A stretch of DNA of 64,000 nt from Polytrichum commune (lineage: Eukaryota; Streptophyta; Polytrichopsida; Polytrichales; Polytrichaceae), in NCBI GenBank assembly GCA_950295325.1, contig OX485805.1:23793501-23857500 (forward strand), read 5' to 3'. Positions 47,291 through 58,500 of the stretch are shown here, piece after piece (positions within the stretch are counted from its first letter, which is position 1; each line of letters begins with the position of its first letter). The position numbers were made by a program, and so were the translations under genes. The notes below the pieces were generated by a model. The model did no database searches. It worked only from the letters and a program-made list of their open reading frames with translations, and was not told the origin of the DNA.

Positions 47291-47504
47291 AGAATGTGCA
47301 AGCAAATATAGTATAGGTTCCTCAACCATGGTTATAGGTTCCTCAACCACGGTTATAGGTTATTTTTGTCAATAAATATTTCAATATTTAGCTTTACACC
47401 GCGGTCATAGGGCATGTTTCACCACACAAAATTTCAATATTCTACAAAACTTACCGCTCACAGCTCACTGCTCACCGCTCACCGCTCGCAAAATAGCTTT
47501 TCCC

Positions 47505-48030
47505 TCTTCGACAACTCCTTCTCATCCCTACTGAGTCCCCACCAATTCGCCGAACCTGTGCCTTCTATGTAGTCCTTGAGCTTCTTGTAATCCTTAATCA
47601 ACCCATCCCACTTGTTTGTGATCTGGTCAATATCCCGCTCACGGAAACCCATCACACCCATGCACCCGGCCAACACTAGCTTCCACGCCGTGGTGCCATA
47701 CACAAATTTTGCAAGAGAGGGTTGGTTGCCACTATGCCTCCCATCCCATTCAATTCGTTTTTGACCTATTAGCACGAGCATTTCTGCCTCCGTCCAGTTC
47801 GGCCCTCGGACCTTGTGGGGTAGTGCTGATTGAGACTACGATGATACCGACGAGGAACGTCCGCTGCCTGATTTGCCACGGCCACGATGAACTGCACGTG
47901 AAGACGCAGCTGCAAATGGTGTGGGTGCTGGGTCGTGCAATAAGCCTGACGGCAATTCGCGGTCCACCTCTGAGGGTACTTGGGTGGAAGGGCATTCCGA
48001 ATCCTCCCCCAAATGCACAATGTCATCCAT
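47505..48030 (-). pseudogene. Harbinger Myb/trihelix protein, N-terminal half
   Basis: The minus frame starts MDDIVHLGEDSECPSTQVPS. A TAG at 47,836-47,838 interrupts it, and it goes on in the same frame with QSALPHKVRGPNWTEAEMLV, LIGQKRIEWD, FVYGTTAWKLVLAGC, RERDIDQITNKWDGLIKDYK and NWWGLSRDEKELSK. W-x-x-x-E, the TAW helix and QITNKWDGLIKDYK are the three-helix Myb/SANT-like (trihelix) DNA-binding domain of Harbinger ORF2. At the 10-bp duplication the frame runs into the Mutator-like TIR and stops at 47,479. The rest of the protein is at 35,096-35,668. Confidence 0.85.
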
Positions 48031-50152
48031 TCTTTTGATAAGAATGCAGTGCTCGCACACGCCAAACACAAAATCAAACTTTGCGCATGTTCTGGAGCCA
48101 GAACTTGCACGTCACAACTGGTTGCAAGGGGCATGACTCACCAGCACAACAACACATACGAACAAATGCACACTGCAATGTGCATGCAGAAGGCCACAAC
48201 ACATGGCCGCACATGTGCGAGTCCCAGGCCATTCCATATGTTCTCAGCAAGGAAAGGAGATTGGCAGTCTAGTGTGTTTTCAGGAGACAGAGAAATAACA
48301 CATAAAGAAAAAGCCAAATTTCTGCCGGAAAATGGAAGCACTCGGGGCACCCGCAGAAGACCCCAGGGGTGTTGGAAATTTCTGCACTCCAGCGGAACTG
48401 GGCATGGCTGCGTGAAGCGGAGAGAGCCTATCAAAAAATGATGGCAGAAGAAGATGCTAGCATGGCTATCGACAAAGGAGGAACACTGAAAAAAACATGG
48501 CAGATTGCACAGTACACACGAAGGCAATCCAATAGACTCATGAACCGAGACGAGGCAACAATGGAGTCCGGCACGGCAGTGCAGAGGAGATAGCAAGAAA
48601 ATGTGGGATTTATTACAGAATTGTGGGCTATCCCAGTGGCACGTTAACTTCGAGGGCCCCCCTCCCAAATAAATCAGATTTGGTGGAAGCAGGGGCACAT
48701 CAGAGACCAAAAAAAATTTCTTTGAATATATCCTACATGTTGTGGCTCTGTGCACAACCCCCCTAATATGCATTGTCCTACAAATGCACACGATCCACAC
48801 TTTTGGTCCATATCGACGCTATCTGCTCGCCCCGCCATTCGCTGCTCCCCAAACTGCCTCCAGCTCGCAAGCAACAACTCCAAGTGAACCTGCACAGGGC
48901 AAGTTGCAGATCCGCACGTGACGCAGGGGCTTCGTCAATAAACAGAGTCTCAGAAGGGGTGCGCACGTAATCACCATAACACATCCCGCAGCGAATACTC
49001 AGGTGCGGCCACAGTAAGGAGGGCAGCCGGTATACAAACACAGACACAAGAACTGCAACAGGGAGGAGGGAGTGCGGAAATAGATGGCGCGGGGAGATGC
49101 ATGGCGCGGAGCACGTGAATGCAATGCGGGAGAATAAACAAACACAACAGGAACAGCTATGCATACGGGGAAAAACATACTACTCCGCTCGAAATTGCAA
49201 AAATCATCGACGTGGGAATGCCACCGAAAAGTGCAAACCAATCGCGAACAATACACACAGAGGGGAGGGTGCCCATCGGGGAGGCACTCCGCACTCAACC
49301 GCAATACAGAGTGATGGACTTGGAGGAGGCCAAACCTGAAGAAGAGTGAAAGCGGAATGCGGAGGACGTGCGCGAGGTTGCGACGGCACCCCGATGTCAA
49401 CCCTAGTGGCAGCAGCGGCAGCTCCCCCTTGCCCGCCGGCAGCAGAGGTGTCGAACGTGGCCCGCGGCGCGTGAGGACGGTGCCGTCCAGCAATGTTCTT
49501 CTTCGACACGGAAATCTGGCCCCCACAGTTGAGCAGGGACATTATGTGGGTGCAGGTACTCGGGGACTCCAGCGGCTCACTCTCACCTGCATGAGGAGCG
49601 TGGAACAGTAGGAGGCGGCACTGTTGCGACAACAGCCTCGCCCTCTGTACCGCTTACGCTTTGCACACCCCGCTGCGGCACACAGCCCGTACACTGTCTG
49701 CCTTGCTTCGCAGTAGTTCGACACTCGTTTCCTCCGCGCAACGGCGAACACAGTCGGGTGTCGCGCAGGCCGATCAACGGCAGCAGAGCAGAGAGCGATT
49801 GCTCCAGCGCGGGACCCTGCTCCCAGTTTGCGACGACGCGCTCCCGGAACCGCACGGACGACGCGCGACACGCTTGGACAGGGGGGGGTCGTACATGGAC
49901 GTTATTCATCCATGTTTGCGCAGTTTTATCCACGGCATCCAAGGTCTCGTCCCTAACGTTCGTTTTTCTCTCCGGCGAGAAGGTGGTGGTATTGACAGCC
50001 TGGAGACCGATTCCGGTAGGAACCATGGAGCGACAGCCTCTGACAACCACATCCCCGCTCCGTTCCGGGCCACTGTGTGCGGTCACAGTTAGATGTTCTC
50101 CGCCGGGCCTAGCACCATATCCGGGCTGGGCACACCGGGTGCGGCCCCCTCC
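48031..50152. other. Right arm of the Harbinger element, GC-rich
   Basis: No recognised gene. Long frames on both strands are a result of base composition. CCCGG-type motifs cluster near the right TIR as on the left. Ends at 50,152 before TTA. Confidence 0.5.
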
Positions 50153-50155
50153 TTA

Positions 50156-53119
50156 GTTCTAAAAAGGAACTCGAGAACATCTCAATCGTCTGTGCCATCA
50201 AGTTTATATAAGAGAAAGTGATGTAATCCAGGAACATACCTGGGTCAGGTTGTCCACCCTAAACACTAAACCCTACTATGAATTGTGCAACAACATCCTG
50301 GACTTCTCTCTTTGATGCCGAATGACATATTCTATCCTCTGCAACAAGATACAAATTGTTCTAAGTTCGATACCCAAACCAAAAGTAAACAAGTCAACTC
50401 GATAAACTGCAAAGTTCTTCATAGATTTCTTCATTTCCAGGATTACAAGCAAAGTAATGGCATGCTCAGTATACCTTCAATTGTCCATTCTGACTTGTTC
50501 TGCTTGTTGATCTTGCGTGTGCTTGATATCTGTTTATTGGGATGTTCATCTTGCAAGGTAATTTTAATCCATCCTGAATCCTCACCTCGCTTCACATAGT
50601 CCCCGATACTTGATGCTTGGCCAAGCAACTGCCTACAACCGACCGACCTCGAGAGCAAGCTTCCCACAAGCGGCCATGGCCGGGGTCTTGGAGGATAACG
50701 AAACCCTAACCCTAGAAAGTGACGTGGCCGCCTCATAGGCCAGCATTGTGGGAAAGGCCTATAAGCCTCCTCCTCGATGAATTAAACTAGAACTCCACTC
50801 TTAAGATGAGTATGTGATGTGCAAGTTGTTACATGAATAAAACTAGGCCAAGACAAGGAGAGCTCTAGCTGTTTGAAGCATAGGGGAAGAGCCTATGAAA
50901 GTAGACAAGAGCGGAACAAATTCAATTCTCTCCATGTTGTTTGCTCTCGAGTCCCTCTCCATAGCTCATTGTTTGGTCGCAAGTGCCACATAAACTCCTC
51001 TAGACTTGCATATCTATTAGATCTCCAAAACTTGAGAAAATTGTATTTCTAGATGCTCAAGTGGAGTTTGAGGCACTTGGGTTTGTTGCATCTAAGAGCA
51101 TATGAAAGAAGAAGAAAAGCTTGAAGGATATTTGATGCTTTGACTTTGAAGCATTTCAAAGCAACCTTAGCAACTCAGTAATTACAAAACGTTGGATTAA
51201 GATGGTGAAATTCTTAATGAAATTGGAAGTTGAGGGAGTTATGCAAAATGACAATGGAAAGATAAAACTAGCTCAACATGCTTCTAGCCTAAAAAGAAAC
51301 CAATTTTTCTTGTTTCATCCACTGTGAACCAAATCTCATCCATAATAAACCAAATCTGGTCCATAGTGATAGAATTTCCATTCGCGTTTCCAATGAACCA
51401 ACATTACTTTCAACACACCCTCCACATAGACTCACGGGTAGGTCACTTAGTGCATTTTAAAAACAACGTGCGGCATAATATAGAGAGGATTAAATTCATT
51501 TGAAATAAAAATTATAAAGGAATTCCAAATAATGAAGGGGCCATTAAATGTAGACAATCCCATTATAAGTAAGTTAGATAGACATAAAATGTGGGCCATT
51601 ATTTTTTTTGTAAAACTAATATAGGGGCTGAAGATAAGGATCCTAGAAGGTATGTTTAGTATGGTCTGTAAATGGGTTTAGGACTCACGGGGATGGATGA
51701 TAATTGGGATTTCTGTTTGTCCAAAAATGGATGAAAAGGGAACGGGCCGTCGTTGGGATCGTCTTCCCCACGCCCGTTTGCATATGGCTAGGGTTTCAAT
51801 GTGCTTCGCGTTTTCGTCCGTTCTCATCACGAAGTGCTCACACACTCACCGGAAGAGTTTGGAAGAGACAGTGCTCACACCTCAAGGTTTTCTGGGCAAT
51901 AGGTACAAGGAAGAGTGTGCGACTAGTCTCTAGTATCTCAGCTTTGCAACATTACATTTGAGAGTGCTCTGTTTCGGAGGAGGCGCGCTTTTATGCACGG
52001 CTTGTGTCCTGCACATCCTGTGAACGGTGAACGTGAGATGCGACGGTGTGGGCGGCAGTGCTGCTAAACATCTTAAGAAGGGTTTAAGGTGCCTGTACCG
52101 GCTACATCGGCTTGAGGTATTCCCTCTCGCACTCTCGCTTGTCTGCACACATCGCAGATTCGCCAATTCAGTCAGTTTTGAATAGTTTCATCGCAGTTTC
52201 AATGGAGTCAGTCACATTACTTTTCTTGTTGGGAATGTCGCACTCTCTTCCTTTCCTCAGGTTTCATTTTCTCCCATCGTTTGCATTTGTATTCAAGTCC
52301 TGATCTGCTGTTTAATTTGGTGTGCTCTTTCACGTCGCTCTACCGATTCAGATTATGATAAGAAAGTCAAGGGCCTTAAATGTAGATGTGAAGAATCATT
52401 TCTCTTCTCTTCCATTGTGAGAGTCGGGTCCTAAGTCTTGCTAGCTCTGTGGTGTGCATTTTCAAGGCTCAATTGTCTCTCTGATTTTTTTCGAGTCTTC
52501 TATTCAAAAGTTCAGTGTCCATACAATTTGTGCAGGTTTCATCATTTGTCGTTGTGCACATCAATCTGAATCCCAAGCGGAGAATTGCTCTCCGCTTTCT
52601 TGGATGTATTTTGAATTGTCGACTTGATTTGCTTCCATCTGTTTGGCCCCTGATTTTGCCGCATCTTGTGCATTTTTTTCCCTCTTACATTACCTTGACC
52701 TACGGAACTGCCAAAAGTTCAGCTAGGATTTGATTTCATCTTGTATTATGGAACTTCAGTCCTCCAATTCTTCACAAATATTCCTTGTTACGGAGCTCCA
52801 TGAATACACTGGATTGGGTTTAGGGTTTCTAAGTTTGACAAACTTGTATTCTACACAACTTTAATTTGTTTTTTGTCCATGTTTCAGCTTCTGATGGTCT
52901 ATTATTCTGTGCGACTTGCTGATACGCAATTCTCTTCCATTATTGCCAATTGCATCTATTTCTGTACCTGCCTGTAATCTGCTTTTGTTTCTTTCGTAAA
53001 GGATTATTCTTTGCTTCAATTCACTTTGGTCAGGCGTCTTACTTTGAGTTTGATATATCTTGAGTCGTGACAACTTGCTATGTTTTTCTGTCAGGGACAA
53101 GATTTGATTCAGAAAGTGC
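50156..53119. other. Intergenic DNA, possible noncoding or 5' transcript region
   Basis: AT-rich up to 51.7 kb. Between about 51,700 and 52,130 the base composition becomes more gene-like, with a frame VRCDGVGGSAAKHLKKGLRC before GAG|GTATTCC, a possible donor. It lacks an ATG and I cannot name it. T-rich intron-like sequence follows to 53 kb. Confidence 0.35.
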
Positions 53120-53565
53120 TGCTCAAATCATCTGTAAACACAAATTTCTGAAAATCCTGTTGTATTTTAACCATAGCCTCGATTTCCATTTTAAAAGAGA
53201 TCAGTTCTTTTTTTGTGTTTCCTTTGCGCATTGCTTTTATTTGGAGCAAGTCGATCTAATCTTGTGCACCCATATTGCAGCTGCTCTGCTCCAATTTGCA
53301 GCTGCTCATGTTATCTGCAGTGTTTTGAACAAAAACATTTTATATTGCTCAAATCATCTTCAAACACGAATTCCTGAGATCCTGTTTTAATTAAACAATA
53401 GCTTCAATATCCACTTTAATGTTAACCGATTCCAATTTGCATTCCCTTTTGTGCATTGATTTTACTTGGAGCAAGTCGATCTATTCTTGCGCACCTATAT
53501 TCCAGCTGCTTTGTCCCAATTTGCAGCTGGTCATGTTGTCTGCAGTGTTTTGAACACAATGCACT
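53120..53565 (+). repeat. Tandem duplication of about 225 bp
   Basis: Copies at about 53,120-53,340 and 53,345-53,565 share TGCTCAAATCATCT, TTGGAGCAAGTCGATCTA, CAATTTGCAGCTG and TCTGCAGTGTTTTGAACA. Divergence is moderate. The units are in intron-like T-rich DNA. Confidence 0.8.
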
Positions 53566-55548
53566 TCTCTATTGACTAAGAAGTACTGATGATGTTGTCA
53601 TCAGTGTATATGACAATCTTTTAGTCGAATTTGCTTCACTTTTTTAAGTTGCCGCATGGTGTTAATATTTTCAGCGCATTCTCTCTGCTTATTTGTTGCG
53701 TGTAGGCTTCACAATCTCCATTGTGTTCTATGCACTTCACCTTCCTGATTTTCTGTTGACTCTTGTTGATGATCTATATCATCACAGAAGAAGGATTGGA
53801 AGAAGGTCAATAGTGAAGCAATTTCAGTGACGAAAGCACTTGATTCCATTCTGACTGCCTGACTCTGTACACGCACAGGAATTAAAATAAGGAGGGATGA
53901 AGGGCTTGAAGCATTGAATGTTGTTGTTCATGCAGAAGTCTTGGAAATCACATATTCTAGGTGCATAGTTTTATTCTGTCCTTATAGAGGTCTTACAAAT
54001 TATTTTCTGCATAGAGGATTTTCTTTCTTATTTGTTTGTGTGAAGAAACCTAGATTTCTTGTAATTATCACCCTTTACCTAATAAAATACTTGGCAATTG
54101 TCCACAACCGTCCAAGTTTGTTATCAGCTGTGATCGAACAAGTGGGCGCCTAGCTGCCTTGGCAGTTCTTCGAGTGTGAAGCCATTAGGGTGTGTGGCAA
54201 GATGTGGAAGTTAGTGTAACTTAAGTGCAACATGCGACTCATTTGGGAGGGCTTAATACCATCATGTTGTATGATCTAATCTAAGCTACTCCTTATTGAG
54301 CTTTGAAGGACGTGGGAGGGAGGACTCTCACCTTGTGCTTGCTGGGAGATCCGTTTGGATCGGTCTTAGCTAAAATCCATCAGCAGCTGGATCGATCTTC
54401 AACATCATCATCACCATGTGAGTAGTAATGATCAAGCCACCGGCTTCATCGCCATCCTGCAAGTTTTTTTGGTGGGCCGACATCTTCTGAAGTAGTTACA
54501 GAGCAGCCATTCTCTCAGCGGAAGCTTAGTATGTCCACTTTGTGACATTATAGTGCGGCTTAAACATAAATTCAATCAAAACGCACTAATCTTTTGGGTA
54601 AAGATTTGGAAGAGGTGCTTGCTTATTGATATTGGATCACAGACTGGAGTGAGCTGAATCTTAGCATCATGTGATGAGTAGTATGCGATGCATCTATTGA
54701 CGTGTGGATCCACTAGTCTCGTGTCAAATTACATAAAATCATCGGTTGGAACTGGTTCAGTGGCTAGTCCTGACTGGGTTTCAGAGGAGTGGGATTGGTT
54801 GATTAGTTGAGGGGAATTAATGGATCACAGAATTATATGTATTTTTTTGTAATGACATACATACATAGATTAGCTTGAACACACACGCACCAGTAGTGTC
54901 ATGAAAATAATTAAGCTGACTATTCTTCTATAGAAGAATCTGATGCGGCAGTCTGAAGAGTGCTTACTGATTGCACAAGTACGTAAGAAAGCATTGAGCC
55001 GGTGTGCAATAATGCGAACCTGCTAGTTATGTTAGTTCTGCTAGTTCCATAGGTTGCAGTTTCTACACAGATCCTAGATATTGAGCACAGGTGTTCAATT
55101 CCCTTGTGTTGTAAGCCCCACCAAATACAGACACACGGATGAAGTACTGTGACTGAATGCAACTTCCATTCCTCAGATTCAATGAACTAAATTACTACAG
55201 TTCGACACGAGAATGAAGATTTAAGACTCACAGAAGAGCCTAGTTGCTATCAACTAATTACGACGTTGCCACAAAATCCTCACCAGATATATCAGCATCT
55301 AAGAAGAAACTAAAGTGTCGCTCCAAGTAGCTACATAGGTCAAAGGATGTATGGTTACACAATGCCACCATAGCCAGGGTTAACTTAACTCACTCACAAG
55401 CTACACTGTCTGAGTTAGTTCTCCATCATTCGACCTCCTCACTACCTTGTTTGGAGGTGTGTTTTCAGAGCTGGGTTTGGGTTTAGGTGCGTGCGCACCT
55501 TGTTTGGTGTATTGATCTGCATCTACTGGGGCGGTTTACATTCGAGTT
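53566..55548. other. Upstream flank of the 1,491-codon ORF
   Basis: No gene was recognised. An in-frame TGA lies 33 nt before the ATG of the large ORF, so its start is bounded. No TATA box or terminal inverted repeat could be fixed. Confidence 0.45.
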
Positions 55549-58500
55549 ATGGCAATCCAAATCAAGATGTGGACCATGGAGGGGGAATTTGCTGTGCCGC
55601 AATATTTCAGCAAAGTCAAAGTATTGGAGGAGGAAACATACGCCTCCCTTAGGGTTCGTTTGGAGGAGAAATCTGCGTTGGAGTGGCCATTTCAGTTTTG
55701 GGACAATGAAGATAAGTGTAGAATCCGACAAAAGATGGAGGGTTTGAACGATGTAGTAAGTGATGTGTATGTCCTGCCATTGCAATGTGAAGTCCAGGAG
55801 GCCCCTAAACGGCGTCGTCTTGATGATGGGACTCATGTAGCAGATTGTAGTCTCCAAGAAATGGCCGATTTCCCGGAAATAGAAGAAGACGTCGAAAACC
55901 ATCTTGTTGAGCCTCTTGGAAGCTCTAGGGTTACGGGTTCCACCGGAATTACTGAGGCTTTGGAGCACCAACTTGATTCCACCTTAATTCCCAAAGACAT
56001 TTGGGAGCGATACCTTGAACATGCAGAGAAGATGAAGAGGGATCTTAAGTGCCATTCGCTGGAGGACAATCGGTGGGTGTTGAAATCTTGGGACTTTAAT
56101 GGTAATGGTGTAGTAAAGATATTTTGCATCGAATGTCGCAAGGAGATTGGAGGGGACAGTGGAAAGCATGACAAGACTAGCATTCAGAATTTGTTCAACA
56201 ATTTCAAAGCAAAGCATTTGATGAGTACAAACCATGTGAAGAATTGGTGTGTGAAGAATGACGTCCCCTACGCAGATCATCCACAATCTGCTACACCTAA
56301 GGGGAAGCCTGTTCATTTGACTCCGGAGATGCACCAAAAACTCATTGACGAGGGTGTTGCTATTATGGAAGAAGTGAACAACAGTTTGGATGCTGCACAC
56401 AAGCCTTTCACGGTCCTTGGTACATTCAAGGAGTCTGCCCCTAAGAGCTTTTGGATGAAGGTGAAATGCTTTTATTGTAGAGACTTGCTATGCCTATGTC
56501 CCCCCAAGAAGAACTTGGAATGGAATTTGCAGCATCACTTGGCATCTGCAAAGCACTTGCACGCAGTAGAACAATCATTGGTTGTTTCTAACCGTCCAAC
56601 TGCAATTCTCAGTGGAAGGAGAGGAAGGCCATCGCTATCATCAGGGGTTAGTGTACACTCAAACCAACCTGGTCTTGGAAGGTGGTGGAAGATCGGTTCC
56701 GCTACTACTGACATGGAAGGAGGTGAGGCATCTAACTTTGACAAAGATTCACGTTTGCGTTTGATGTGTTGGGGCTTTAGGGGTCCAACATACAAATACT
56801 CTGGCGTGTTGTATTCTGTTCGTGAGTTGTTGGATGATCCACATGTGGGAGGGGTTTGGTATGCTGAACCACACCTTGCAACATGTGTGAATGTCAATGG
56901 AAAGTATATTAATATTAATGGAACTTTTAGGCACATGTCGTGTTTGAGGGTGGATCCATCTGGATCTGGCTTCTTTAATCTTGCTTGCTCTATGTGCTCC
57001 GCAATCCCACTAGAGAATGATTTTAAAAAAAGAGTCTTACGCGAAGAGCATAACCTTGACAAAAGGGGGACTCGGAGCACTGGGGGAGGGAGAAGGATTG
57101 GATATTTACAAATTTTTGAACTTGCCAAGCATAGTCGTGAGCTCAGTAGAAAACTAAAATCTGAGAAATTCTTGCACTTGGCAGCTCGTGCTAGAATTGT
57201 TCAGCTTAAGGTGAAACGTCCAACTCTACGGGAACTAGCAAGAGAGGCTTCATCAGAGCATAATGTGACTAAGTTTTGCACTAGTATCATCAATGCTCAT
57301 AGGTCAGGGGCATTTGGAGGGAAGCCAGCATTATGGAACTTTCTTAGTGATGTTGCGCAAAATCTAAACAGGGATGCTAGAGGGAACCGTTACAGTGAAA
57401 ATACCAAGTGTTTAGGGGAAATCATGAAGGTATACGGAGGACGAAGGATGATAGATATTTTTTCTTTGAATTTTGCGGGTCCAAGCTACAGTCAAGTGAA
57501 GAGGGATTTAAGTAAAGGTGTGCAGTTTATACCTGGTGAACACGCCGAGATTTTTGCAGCAGTTGCACAAATATACAAAGACGCTAAAGCGGCGCACAAT
57601 ATTATGGGTCCAGTTCCAGTTATTCTTGCAGAGGATGAAACTAAAGTGAAAGGGAGAGTAGCTTGGGAACCTAAGTGGGATACTCTTGCTGGATTTTGTG
57701 GGCCATTAGAGAATCATGTTTGTGTCTCCGGTTTTAGACCTGTTGTTGGATGTGGTGAAGACGGGTACCGTCAGATGGTAGACTCGTTCACTACAAACAC
57801 TAAAGGCAGTTTTGCCCGTGTAGTGGTTGTGAATCCTTTGCACGAAAAACTTCCCCGCCTTGTTTTAGTTGCATGTTGCACTTGCAATTGTTTCAAATCC
57901 GCTTGGATTAGAAACCAGTGGGAAGTCATTGACAAGTTGTGGGAGAAGGATTGCCTTGCCGCTGTGGGTCCTATAGTGGGGCACGCAAGCGATGGTGATT
58001 CCCGTAGGAGACAATTAATGCTTGCAGATTTTAAGAGCATAGTCGGAAATCGTCTTGACATAGGGTGGGAAGGGTGGATGTTCTCCGCATCTTTAGATGA
58101 GAATGGGGACGCTAAGGGCTTGCACGACCAAGATTATCTACATAATGGCAAAAAGTTGATCAACCCTTTGCTCTCAGCAGCAAGGATTCTGCAGTTGGGA
58201 GGAGACTTGTGTCTCCATAGTCATATAGAGCTAGTATTCCAGCAGTTTGAGAGTGACGAACATGGATTAAAAATGGAGGATGTTGATAGGAAAGACCGCC
58301 AAAACTGGGGAGCCGCACAAAGATTATGCCAGGCGAGGGTTAGGTCTTGTTTGGCACGTATGCGTGACGGAGACTATCCTCGTAGAGAAAGAACTCTTGG
58401 GACTGAATACTATCTAGAGATTTGCGCAAATTACATTGACATTTTCTGTTCACCTAGATTAGATCTTCGTTCCAGGATTGTGTTGTGTGGGAAGGTCTCA

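Larger units (their letters stand above)
35669..47504. mobile_element. Mutator-like element, 11.8 kb, inside the Harbinger Myb ORF
   Basis: A perfect 10-bp duplication TCTTCGACAA flanks it (35,659-35,668 and 47,505-47,514). Left end: GGACGAAGCTATTTTGCGAG; right end inward: GGGAAAAGCTATTTTGCGAG. Both continue with tandem TGAGCGG units and GGTAA, about 60 bp of imperfect inverted repeat. The 10-bp duplication and G-rich start fit Mutator-like elements. No Mutator transposase was found inside, so it is non-autonomous. Contents: a short minus ORF, a dispersed-repeat region, a large 139-bp palindromic satellite with an inverted repeat, a decayed DNA-methylase-like gene and right-hand tandem repeats. 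Confidence 0.85.
30016..50152 (+). mobile_element. PIF/Harbinger element, 20.1 kb as found (about 8.3 kb without its insertions)
   Basis: TSD TTA lies at 30,013-30,015 and 50,153-50,155. The left end is GGGCCTGGCCGCATGTGG. The right end read inward is GGAGGGGGCCGCACCCGG, and the inverted match continues with GGTG, GC and GCCCGGA over about 37 bp. The element carries the two usual Harbinger genes in convergent orientation: a DDE transposase on plus and a Myb/trihelix protein on minus. Its arms are clearly richer in G+C than the surroundings on both sides, which supports one element. A hAT-type MITE (31,556) and an 11.8-kb Mutator-like element (35,669) are inserted in it. Confidence 0.85.
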
